Source of the DNA: an uncultured Oscillospiraceae bacterium
GTDB taxonomy: Bacteria; Bacillota; Clostridia; Oscillospirales; Oscillospiraceae
Length of the DNA: 28,478 bases
NCBI GenBank assembly: GCA_910585815.1
Contig: CAJUFJ010000049.1
Location: 1 to 28,478, forward strand
Direction: 5' to 3'
Under the pieces are notes generated by a model that saw only the letters and a program-made list of their open reading frames with translations, was not told the origin of the DNA and did no database searches. Position numbers and translations under genes: made by a program. Shown here one piece after another: positions 18,145-25,081 of the stretch (within the stretch, counting starts at the first letter, position 1; the number at the start of each line of letters is the position of its first letter).

Positions 18145-18280
18145 AGCCTCCCTCCTAGAGGGAGGTGGCACGGCGAAGCCGTGACGGAGGGAGTCCGTCG
18201 TGGGAAATCCTTCAATTTGCGGGGTGGGGACTCCCTCAGTCAGCCATACGGCTGACAGCTCCCTCAGAGAGGGAGCCTTT
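18145..18280. repeat. Palindromic intergenic repeat (MITE-like)
   Basis: The left arm (18145-18196) and the reverse complement of the right arm (18228-18280) both run from AGSCTCCCTC to GGAGGGAGTCC-type ends. Each arm has its own hairpin: CACGGC/GCCGTG on the left and GTCAGCC/GGCTGAC on the right. This nested structure is typical of non-coding mobile repeats in gut Oscillospiraceae. The promoter of the next gene starts 16 bp after it. Confidence 0.7.
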
Positions 18281-18296
18281 GGGCGGATATTTTCTC

Positions 18297-18344
18297 TTGA
18301 CAGTTTCATGAAACCGTGCTATACTTATACTGGTTTCGCAAAAC
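18297..18344 (+). promoter_or_regulatory. Consensus promoter with two operator palindromes
   Basis: TTGACA (18297-18302) and TATACT (18320-18325) are 17 bp apart. A perfect palindrome GTTTCATGAAAC (18303-18314) fills the spacer, and the related GTTTCGCAAAAC (18333-18344) lies at the start site. The two begin 30 bp apart, nearly three helical turns. This is the layout of a repressor site pair, most simply for the RHH protein encoded downstream. Confidence 0.7.
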
Positions 18345-18358
18345 AAGGAGGTGAAGAT

Positions 18359-18532
18359 TTGCCCCGTGAAAGCAGAGCCCAGTATTTCAGAGACCGGCGA
18401 AAGAAAATCAAAGCGTTTGCCGTTGAGGTAGACAAAGAAAAAATGGAGCGTTTTGAAGAAAAGTTGAAAGAAAAAAACATCTCCAAGGTCAAATGGCTCA
18501 ACGAAAAGATCGACGAGGAACTGGGCGAATAA
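18359..18532 (+). CDS. Ribbon-helix-helix-like small DNA-binding protein
   Basis: This 57-aa basic protein starts with TTG after a perfect AAGGAGGTGA. It has a short beta strand (KAFAVEVD) followed by two helices (KEKMERFEEKLKEKN, then SKVKWLNEKIDEEL), the order of a CopG/Arc-type ribbon-helix-helix domain. The palindromic sites in its own promoter suggest autoregulation. It may come from a plasmid or mobile element. The family call rests on pattern only. Confidence 0.7.
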   Translation: MPRESRAQYFRDRRKKIKAFAVEVDKEKMERFEEKLKEKNISKVKWLNEKIDEELGE

Positions 18533-18646
18533 AAATAGAGTGCTGGCCGCGCCACGACAAGCAACACCAACACTCTACAAACCACACCCGGAGGAATGGC
18601 AAATCTGATTATGCCACAACGCCGGGTAAAAATCAAGGAGGAAAAC

Positions 18647-18850
18647 ATGAGTTTACGCGAAGAATTACTTGATTTGGAGACGGCCGTCTATCAGGTATCC
18701 AGAGGAATCAACGCGGTGGAGGCCATGACAATGGGATTAAACCGGACGCACACCCCCTACGCAGACGGCTTTGGCGCAATCTGCGACTACCTGCTCCAGG
18801 CCGATCGGAATCTGCGGGAACATATGGACAACTGTCTAAAGGCGATATAA
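18647..18850 (+). CDS. 67-aa protein of unknown function
   Basis: ATG at 18647 follows AAGGAGG by 5 nt; an in-frame ATG at 18596 has its SD too close. The protein looks all-helical, with a predicted helix at each end (SLREELLDLETAVYQVSRGI and FGAICDYLLQADRNLREHMD). I do not recognise a family. It follows the RHH gene by 114 nt and ends at a strong terminator, so the two may share a transcript. Confidence 0.65.
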   Translation: MSLREELLDLETAVYQVSRGINAVEAMTMGLNRTHTPYADGFGAICDYLLQADRNLREHMDNCLKAI

Positions 18851-18853
18851 CCC

Positions 18854-18880
18854 AGGCCCCCGGCGCAAGCCGGGGGCCTT
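18854..18880 (+). terminator. Terminator after the 67-aa gene
   Basis: AGGCCCCCGGC and GCCGGGGGCCT form an 11-bp stem with a GCAA tetraloop, followed by TTTC. It lies 3 nt after the stop and also sits at the end of the convergent sensor kinase gene. Confidence 0.85.
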
Positions 18881-18891
18881 TCTATGTCGTA

Positions 18892-21800
18892 TCAGCTCAG
18901 CATCTCATTCAGCGTCTCCAGCAGCTTTTCAATGTTGATGGGCTTGGAGATGTGGCCATTCATCCCGGAGCGCAGGGCCTCCTGCTTATCCTCCTCAAAG
19001 GCGTTGGCGGTCATGGCCAGGATGGGGATATCGGCCAGCTGGCGGTTCTCCAGTTGGCGGATGCACCGGGTGGCCTCGTAGCCGTTCATCACGGGCATCT
19101 GTACGTCCATCAGCACCAGCTGGTACCACCCCGGCTGGGACTGCGACACCAGCTCCACGGCCTGCCGGCCGTCCTCCGCCGTCTCCACCTGGAAGCCGGC
19201 CTCACTCAAAATCGCGGTGGCAATCTCCTGATTCAGCTCGTTGTCCTCCACCAGAAGGATGCGGCCGGTGTTGGTGCGGCCCTTCCTGGCGCTGTCCTCC
19301 TCCTTCTTCTCCTCAGTGCCCACCACCGACATCAGGCAGCTGCGCAGCTCAGACAGGAACAGGGGCTTGGAGCAGAAGGCGCTGATTCCCGCCTCCCGGG
19401 CCTCGTCCTCGATCTCCGACCAGTCGTAGGCGGTCAGGACGATGATGGGCACCTGCTCGCCGATCTCCTTGCGGACCCGGCGGGCCACCTCCACGCCGTT
19501 CATGTCGGGTAGCAGCCAATCGATAATATACACGCTGTACACATCATTGCGCATCACGGCCTGGCGGGTGCGCAGCACCGCCTCCTTGCCGGACAGGGTC
19601 CACTCCGCCCGCATTCCGATCTGCTGGAGCATGCAGGACACGCTGTCGCAGGTGTTAAAGTCGTCGTCCACCACCAGAGCCCGGCAGTTTTTCAGCTCCG
19701 GGATGGTCTGGGGTTCCCGCTCCTCGGTACACAGCCGGAAGGTAACCACCACAATGAACTCCGTGCCCACCCCCTGCTTGCTCTTTACCAGAATGGAACC
19801 GTTCATCATGTCCACAATGTTCTTGGTGATAGCCATGCCCAGGCCGGTGCCCTGGATGCCGCTGGTGGTGGAGTTGCGCTCCCGCTCAAAGGGCTCGAAG
19901 ATGCGGGAGACAAACTCCTCGCTCATACCGATGCCGGTATCCTTGATGCAGAACTCGTAGGTGGCGTGACCCGCCGGAGCGCCGGGCTTTTCCGTCACCT
20001 TAACGCTCACCACGCCTCCCGCCGGGGTGTATTTTACCGAGTTGCTCAGCAGGTTGAGTAAAATCTGGTTGAGCCGCAGGCGGTCACAGTAGATTTCCTC
20101 GTTCATCACGTCCACTGCGTCCATATACAGCTCCAGCTGCTTGGCGTGGACGTCGGCCTGGACGATGCTGCGCAGGCCGTGGAGGATGTCCGGCATGGAA
20201 CAGGGCTTTTCCTCCAGTGACATTTTGCCGCTCTCGATGCGGCTCATGTCCAGTACATCGTTGATCAGGCTGAGCAGGTGGTTGCCGGAGGTCATAATCT
20301 TCTTTAAATAGCCCTCCACCTGGTCCCGCTGGTCGATGTGGGTGGTGGCCAGGGCGGTAAAGCCGATGATCGCATTCATGGGGGTGCGGATATCGTGGGA
20401 CATGTTGGACAGGAAGACACTCTTGGCCTTGCTGGCCCGGTTGGCCTGATCCAGCGCGTCCCGCAGCAGATTCATCTGCTCCAGCTCCTTGCGGGTCTCC
20501 TCGTCCACGCTGCGGAAGCCCAGCACCACGGCCCGGGTGGTGGTCCAGTCCCCTGTGCGCACCGCCTTCATCTGGAAATACCGCAGCTCATCGCCGCACT
20601 GGGTGCGGTAGTTGTTATAAAACTGGCTGTTGGCCCCCAGCTCGATGCGCAGGCGGTCCCGGGTGCAGATCTGACGCATCAGCTCCCTGTCCTCAGCATA
20701 CACACATCTGTTTATGTAATCTCCCAAGCAGGTCTCCAGCGTCAGCTCGCCGGAAAACAGCTCATCCAGCACACCCAGCTTGCACTCGTAGATCCGCAGC
20801 GACCGGCCTATGCCGCTGTCCAGATCAAAGACACACACCAGGTTGTAGTCGATGGTAAGCGCCTGAACCAGCCCCGCCTGGCGGCGTTCCTCTGCCAGCC
20901 GCCGCTCCTCCTCCCGGAGCTTCTGGGTGGTGAAATCCAGAAGGAATCGCTGGTAGTACAGCTCGCCATCCTCCTCGATCAGCTTGATATTTCCCATCAC
21001 ATGGAGAATATCCCCATTGGTATGGCGGACACGGTACTCAATATTGACGTTGTCCCCCACCTTGCTCAGTGTCTTGATGCACTCCTCCAGCCGCCCCCTG
21101 TCCTCCGGCAGCACAGAGGAGGCCACCATATCAAAGCCGTCGGCCAGCAGGGCCTCCTGGGACTCATAGCCCAAAATCTGAAGGGCCGCCCGGTTAATGC
21201 TGATCATCCGGGAGCCGTCCAGGCTGTGGCACATGACGCCGCAGTCCATAGTGGTAAAAAGATTCTCCAGCTCACGGTTTTTATTGACGATCTCCTGCTC
21301 GTAGGCCCGCTCCTGGGTCACGTCAATGGCCACGCCCACTGTACCCATCACGCTGCCGTCATAGTCGTACAGGGGGGATTTGTAGGTGGTCAGCAGCCGC
21401 TTTCCCTCGCCGGTTTGGACGGCCTCCTCCGACATGCGGGTCTCCCGCATCTCCATCACAATCCGTTCCGACTCAATACAGGCCGGGTCGTCCTCCTCCA
21501 CATCCCAGATGTAGGCGTGGCCCCGGCCCTGCACCTGCTCCTTGGTCTTGTTCACGGTGGCGCAGAAGGCGTCGTTTACCTTTTCATGGATACCGTCCTT
21601 GTCCTTGTACCACACCAGGCTGGGAGTGCTGTTGATGGTTGCCTCCAGATACTGGCTGGTCTCCCACAGGTCCAGGCGTAGCTTCTGCTTCTCCTGCCAG
21701 CGGGTAAAGTGGAATTTCAGCTCCGCCCCCGTCATGGGCAGGGTCCACAGCTCATCGGCCAGGGACAGGCTCTCCCCCAGTCCCGCGGCCTGCTTCTGGT

Positions 21801-22038
21801 CCGCCAAAAGAATCAGCCGTGCATCCTCCTTCATCCCCTCCGCCAGGGCCCGCACAGAGTCTGCCCCCGCCACAGGCACCGCCAGAACTACATCCGCCCG
21901 GGACAGCAGGGACTCCCGGGGCTCGTTGCTGTCTAAAAAGGAGTGGTTAAACCCGTCCAGCGGCGGCAGCTGCTGGACGGTCTCCAGCACGTCGGGCGGA
22001 CAGTTGACAAGATAAAACTCCATATGGCAGCGATACAT
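18892..22038 (-). CDS. Hybrid sensor histidine kinase with two receiver domains
   Basis: This 1048-aa protein seems cytoplasmic, as no membrane segment is evident. Residues 1-115 are unassigned and may be a degenerate receiver-like fold. Three PAS-like regions follow (about 125-245, 255-375, 390-515), then HisKA with His548 in SNMSHDIRTPMN, and HATPase with N box LNQILLNLLSNSVKYT and G box GTGLGMAI. REC1 has phospho-acceptor Asp840 in IIDWLLPDMNG; REC2 has Asp978 in LMDVQMPVMNG. There is no DNA-binding output domain, so its partner lies elsewhere. ATG at 22038 has GGAGGG 8 nt upstream. It stands alone with its own promoter. Confidence 0.9.
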   Translation of the reverse strand: MYRCHMEFYLVNCPPDVLETVQQLPPLDGFNHSFLDSNEPRESLLSRADVVLAVPVAGADSVRALAEGMKEDARLILLADQKQAAGLGESLSLADELWTLPMTGAELKFHFTRWQEKQKLRLDLWETSQYLEATINSTPSLVWYKDKDGIHEKVNDAFCATVNKTKEQVQGRGHAYIWDVEEDDPACIESERIVMEMRETRMSEEAVQTGEGKRLLTTYKSPLYDYDGSVMGTVGVAIDVTQERAYEQEIVNKNRELENLFTTMDCGVMCHSLDGSRMISINRAALQILGYESQEALLADGFDMVASSVLPEDRGRLEECIKTLSKVGDNVNIEYRVRHTNGDILHVMGNIKLIEEDGELYYQRFLLDFTTQKLREEERRLAEERRQAGLVQALTIDYNLVCVFDLDSGIGRSLRIYECKLGVLDELFSGELTLETCLGDYINRCVYAEDRELMRQICTRDRLRIELGANSQFYNNYRTQCGDELRYFQMKAVRTGDWTTTRAVVLGFRSVDEETRKELEQMNLLRDALDQANRASKAKSVFLSNMSHDIRTPMNAIIGFTALATTHIDQRDQVEGYLKKIMTSGNHLLSLINDVLDMSRIESGKMSLEEKPCSMPDILHGLRSIVQADVHAKQLELYMDAVDVMNEEIYCDRLRLNQILLNLLSNSVKYTPAGGVVSVKVTEKPGAPAGHATYEFCIKDTGIGMSEEFVSRIFEPFERERNSTTSGIQGTGLGMAITKNIVDMMNGSILVKSKQGVGTEFIVVVTFRLCTEEREPQTIPELKNCRALVVDDDFNTCDSVSCMLQQIGMRAEWTLSGKEAVLRTRQAVMRNDVYSVYIIDWLLPDMNGVEVARRVRKEIGEQVPIIVLTAYDWSEIEDEAREAGISAFCSKPLFLSELRSCLMSVVGTEEKKEEDSARKGRTNTGRILLVEDNELNQEIATAILSEAGFQVETAEDGRQAVELVSQSQPGWYQLVLMDVQMPVMNGYEATRCIRQLENRQLADIPILAMTANAFEEDKQEALRSGMNGHISKPINIEKLLETLNEMLS

Positions 22039-22075
22039 AAATTGTTCCCTCCAGTATGGCAAAGCTAATCAATTT

Positions 22076-22104
22076 ATTTTACCCCTCAAATGTTCTCTTG
22101 TCAA
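22076..22104 (-). promoter_or_regulatory. Promoter of the hybrid kinase gene
   Basis: On the minus strand TTGACA (22104-22099) and TAAAAT (22081-22076) are 17 bp apart, about 38 nt before the start codon. Confidence 0.8.
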
Positions 22105-22144
22105 TATTTCCGGGCCATTTCCACTCCCCTATTTGACCGGAAAA

Positions 22145-23251
22145 TCAGCGCACGGGATTTGCCTGCTCCGCGGCCCGCTCCATCAGCGCCAGATTGTCTT
22201 TCAGCCGCTGATTGTCCGGCTCCAGCTCCAGCGCTTTTTCCGCCTCGGCCGCCGCCTCCCGGAAGGCCCCGGTGTTGTAAAAGGCCATGGCCCGCAGGTC
22301 GTGGGGCAGGCTGCCCCAGGCAGCGGCCTCGCAGATGTAGCTTCTAGGCCGGACGGTGATGGCCAGGGCGCAGGCGGTGAAGTAGAGCACACCCTCCCAC
22401 TCCTTCTGGTGGTAGAGCATCAGGGCCAGATCGGTGTAGGGCTCCCGCATGTGGGGGGCCTCGGTGATGGCCCGGAGGTACCAGTCCCTGGCCTGGGAGA
22501 CCTGCCCCTTCTCCCAACAGGACCGGGCGATGTACCGCATGGAGGCCGCCCGCTCATCCCGCCACACGGCGGTGGGCATCTCCAGATGACCCTTCAGGGT
22601 GCGGATGCAGTCATCCCAGCGGCCCCGGTACATGTACTCCCGGCCCAGGTAGTGGACATTGCGGTCGTCCCCTGGCTCCTCCTGAACCGACAGCTCCAGC
22701 AGAGGCAGGTACTGGCTCCGGGACTTGGCCGGGTCCGGGTGGTGGTCCAGCTGGACCCCCTCGGCCGTCACCATCGGCCCAGGTCTCCCCTCCCCTGTCC
22801 ACCGGAGCACCTCATGGACGGGGTGGACCCACTGATAGCCCCGACGGGCGTGAATCTTCTCATACCAGAACACCACCCCCTCGGAGCCGTCGGCGTTGAA
22901 GGACCAGGTGTACCGGTAGGAGGCCTGTCCCGCCCCCGGCACCCAGGCCCGCTCCAGCGCCTCCCGCCAGCCGGGGTGAAACGCCTCGTCCAGGTCGGTG
23001 CAGACGCAGATATCGGCGTCTGCGGGCACCAGCTCCAGGGAGCGGTTCCGGGCCCTGTCAAAGCGCCAGGGGGAGATTGCCTCCACGGTCACCTCCGCCC
23101 CCCGGGCCCGCAGCCGCTCCACCGTCCCGTCCTCAGAGCCGGTATCCAGCACCACAACCTGGTCCGCCTCCAGCATGGAGTCCATCCAGCGGTCTACAAA
23201 CTGTTCCTCATTTTTACAGATGGCGTAGACACATACCTTGTAGCTGCCCAT
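22145..23251 (-). CDS. Family 2 glycosyltransferase with C-terminal TPR-like repeats
   Basis: This 368-aa protein has an N-terminal GT-A fold of family 2: KVCVYAICKNEEQFVDRW, then VVVLDTGSEDGT, then CVCTDLDEAFHPGW with a TDLDE acidic motif for metal and sugar-nucleotide binding (about residues 84-88). Residues from about 205 on resemble tetratricopeptide repeats (FREAAAEAEKALELEPDNQRL at the end). ATG at 23251 has AAAGGAGG 5 nt upstream. It lies directly downstream of, and in the same direction as, the collagen-like gene end. In Clostridioides difficile the GT2 gene sgtA neighbours bclA3, so glycosylation of the collagen-like protein is a reasonable inference. Confidence 0.85.
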   Translation of the reverse strand: MGSYKVCVYAICKNEEQFVDRWMDSMLEADQVVVLDTGSEDGTVERLRARGAEVTVEAISPWRFDRARNRSLELVPADADICVCTDLDEAFHPGWREALERAWVPGAGQASYRYTWSFNADGSEGVVFWYEKIHARRGYQWVHPVHEVLRWTGEGRPGPMVTAEGVQLDHHPDPAKSRSQYLPLLELSVQEEPGDDRNVHYLGREYMYRGRWDDCIRTLKGHLEMPTAVWRDERAASMRYIARSCWEKGQVSQARDWYLRAITEAPHMREPYTDLALMLYHQKEWEGVLYFTACALAITVRPRSYICEAAAWGSLPHDLRAMAFYNTGAFREAAAEAEKALELEPDNQRLKDNLALMERAAEQANPVR

Positions 23252-23270
23252 AAAGACCTCCTTTAAAAGT

Positions 23271-23301
23271 GCCGGCACTCCTACATTAAAGGAGTGCCGG
23301 C
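23271..23301 (-). terminator. Terminator of the collagen-like gene
   Basis: GCCGGCACTCC (23271-23281) pairs with GGAGTGCCGGC (23291-23301) over a 9-nt loop, and on the minus strand ACTTTT follows. It begins about 20 nt after the collagen-like stop and separates it from the glycosyltransferase gene. Confidence 0.75.
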
Positions 23302-23322
23302 TGATTTTGACCGGACTGGGAA

Positions 23323-23727
23323 TCAGGTGGCAATAACGCCGGCAGTCCTCAGAGAGGCCAGCAGCTCATTGATCTTGTCCACGAGCTCCGGGGTTCCAGC
23401 GCCCGGATCCTCGTCCGCCACCGCAGGGCCGGGGGTGATGGCAGGACCGGCAGGGCCAGTGGGACCCACCGCACCGGCAGCGCCCGTAGCACCTGTGGCG
23501 CCGGCAGGGCCAGCAGGTCCGGTAGGACCAGTAGGACCGGCGGGGCCCTCAGCACCGGCAGCACCGGCGGGGCCAGCAGGACCGGTGGGACCCACCGCAC
23601 CGGCAGCACCCGTCGCGCCTGTAGCTCCAGCAGGGCCAGTGGGACCGGCAGGACCGGCGGGGCCCTGTGCGCCCGTCGCACCCGTAGCGCCTGTGGCGCC
23701 GGCAGGGCCTACAGGCCCGGTGGGGCC
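23323..23727 (-). pseudogene. Collagen-like gene, 3' part (no start codon; split gene)
   Basis: The frame runs from 23727 to the stop at 23323 and encodes about 95 residues of Gly-X-Y repeats (GPTGPVGPAGATGATGATGA and similar), then a short C-terminal domain (TPELVDKINELLASLRTAGVIAT). No ATG or SD lies upstream: the frame meets a TAA inside the fructokinase terminator region. The C-terminal domain and terminator are intact. It looks like the missing end of the collagen-like gene that begins at 27351, separated from it by about 3 kb. A GTG at 23595 could start a 90-codon product but has no SD. Confidence 0.75.
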
Positions 23728-23739
23728 TGCGCCAAACGG

Positions 23740-23768
23740 AAAACCGGCGGACAGCCCTGTCCGCCGGT
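23740..23768 (-). terminator. Terminator of the PfkB kinase gene
   Basis: On the minus strand ACCGGCGGACAG and CTGTCCGCCGGT are perfect complements followed by TTTT. The hairpin begins about 18 nt after the kinase stop and lies inside the intervening element, next to its left junction. Confidence 0.8.
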
Positions 23769-23785
23769 CCTCTTATTGTTCTGTT

Positions 23786-24721
23786 TCAGGAGGCCAGAAA
23801 GGCCTCGATCTGCTCCCGGGTGGGCAGTGCGGGGATAGCCCCCTTCTTCTGCACGGTCAGGCCGCCGGCGGCGTTGCCGTACTCCATGGCCCGGCGGACG
23901 ATATCCTCCGTCAGCTGGCCGGCCTTCTCCACCCCCTGGATGCGCAGACTGGACAGGAAGGCCCCCCAGAAGGCGTCCCCCGCGCCGTTGGTGTCCACGC
24001 AGGGCACCTTCCGGCCGGCCACGTCCCAGCACTTTCCGCCGAAGAAGCACCGGGCCCCCGCGCCGCCCAGGGTCTCCACCACCACGGTGATGCCGTACTC
24101 CTCCATCAGGCCGGGCAGGGCTTCCTCGCCCCCCACCATACCCACCTCCTCGTCGGACACCTTCAGCAGGTCCACGCAGGGCAGAATCTCCCGCACCTTG
24201 GCGGCGCAGGCCGCCTGGTCGTCGTTCCACATCACATTGCGGTAGTTCACATCGAAGCTGACCAGCTTACCCAGCTCGTGGCCCAGGCGCAGCGCCCTGG
24301 CGGTGGCCTCCGCCGACGGGGAGGCGGACAGGGAGCAGGAGCCGGCATGGACAATGGCGCTGTCCCGGATATCCTCCTCCTTCACCGCCCGCTCCTCCAG
24401 GAACATGTCGGCCCCCGGCTTGCGGGCAAAGGTAAAGCTGCGGTTGCCGTCGGGGGCCAGGGTGACGAAGGCCAAGGTGGTAATGGCCTTTGCGCACAGC
24501 TCCGGGTTGATGACCCGCACGCCGTTCTCCTCCATCGTCTGCACCAGGAAGCGGCCGAAATCGTCGTCGCCCACGCTGCTGCACACCCCCACAGACAGCC
24601 CGCTGCGGGCGGCGACAATCGCCGCGTTGCCCGGCGCGCCGCCGGGATTGCGGATATAGCTGGCCGGCTCACTGCCGGGGGTAAAGTCGATTACAAGCTC
24701 TCCAATGCTGTACAGGTCCAT
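23786..24721 (-). CDS. PfkB-family carbohydrate kinase (fructokinase-like)
   Basis: This 311-aa ribokinase-family enzyme phosphorylates a sugar with ATP. It starts MDLYSIGELVIDFTP, has NPGGAPGNAAIVAARSG (sugar-binding GG motif) and the PfkB signature DTNGAGDAFWGAF with the catalytic base Asp (about residue 254). The overall pattern is closest to bacterial fructokinases. ATG at 24721 is 10 nt from AGGAAGG; GTG at 24724 is an alternative. It has its own promoter and terminator. It lies inside the putative intervening element, which is unusual cargo. Confidence 0.87.
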   Translation of the reverse strand: MDLYSIGELVIDFTPGSEPASYIRNPGGAPGNAAIVAARSGLSVGVCSSVGDDDFGRFLVQTMEENGVRVINPELCAKAITTLAFVTLAPDGNRSFTFARKPGADMFLEERAVKEEDIRDSAIVHAGSCSLSASPSAEATARALRLGHELGKLVSFDVNYRNVMWNDDQAACAAKVREILPCVDLLKVSDEEVGMVGGEEALPGLMEEYGITVVVETLGGAGARCFFGGKCWDVAGRKVPCVDTNGAGDAFWGAFLSSLRIQGVEKAGQLTEDIVRRAMEYGNAAGGLTVQKKGAIPALPTREQIEAFLAS

Positions 24722-24805
24722 CACGCATCCGCCTTCCTAAATATTGTAAATCATAAACTTCCGGGCGGAGCCGCCGCAGGACAGCCCTCCCGCTCCATGC
24801 CCTAT

Positions 24806-24833
24806 ATTATAGCAAATTCCAGAGGGATTGCAA
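24806..24833 (-). promoter_or_regulatory. Promoter of the PfkB kinase gene
   Basis: On the minus strand TTGCAA (24833-24828) and TATAAT (24811-24806) are 16 bp apart, about 85 nt before the start codon. Confidence 0.7.
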
Positions 24834-24903
24834 GGGCCGGCCCCCTGTTTCTCATAGGACAGGCCCGGTTCTCATAGTCTGGGAAAAAGGAGGCATGCCG
24901 GCT

Positions 24904-25062
24904 ATGAAATCAGTCCCAGAGTACCGCATGGAACAGATCGATACCCCCTCCCCTCTCCAATGGGGCGGGCTCACCCTTCAGCTGGAGTTCACCCCGGGCG
25001 CGCCCCCGCTCCAGGAGCTGCTTTTTCAGCTTCTGGAGCGAAAAAAACGCGGTCTGAGCTGA
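24904..25062 (+). CDS. 52-aa protein upstream of the serine recombinase
   Basis: ATG at 24904 has AAGGAGG 10 nt upstream; an ATG at 24895 is too close. The protein (MKSVPEYRMEQIDTPSPLQW, ending LLFQLLERKKRGLS) has a proline-rich centre and an amphipathic basic C-terminal helix. It ends 19 nt before the recombinase start, so the two are probably co-transcribed. I do not recognise it. A small protein paired with a large serine recombinase could be a directionality factor, but this is inference. Confidence 0.6.
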   Translation: MKSVPEYRMEQIDTPSPLQWGGLTLQLEFTPGAPPLQELLFQLLERKKRGLS

Positions 25063-25081
25063 CCGACAAGGAGGGATTACA

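Noticed and set aside
20338..21681. 447-codon open frame on the plus strand
   Set aside because: It is antisense to the hybrid kinase gene, whose motifs and promoter are clear.
23294..24877. 527-codon plus-strand frame with many GPAGP/APV repeats
   Set aside because: It is the antisense of the collagen-like 3' part and of the PfkB kinase. Antisense Gly-Pro codons naturally read as Gly/Pro/Ala/Val repeats.
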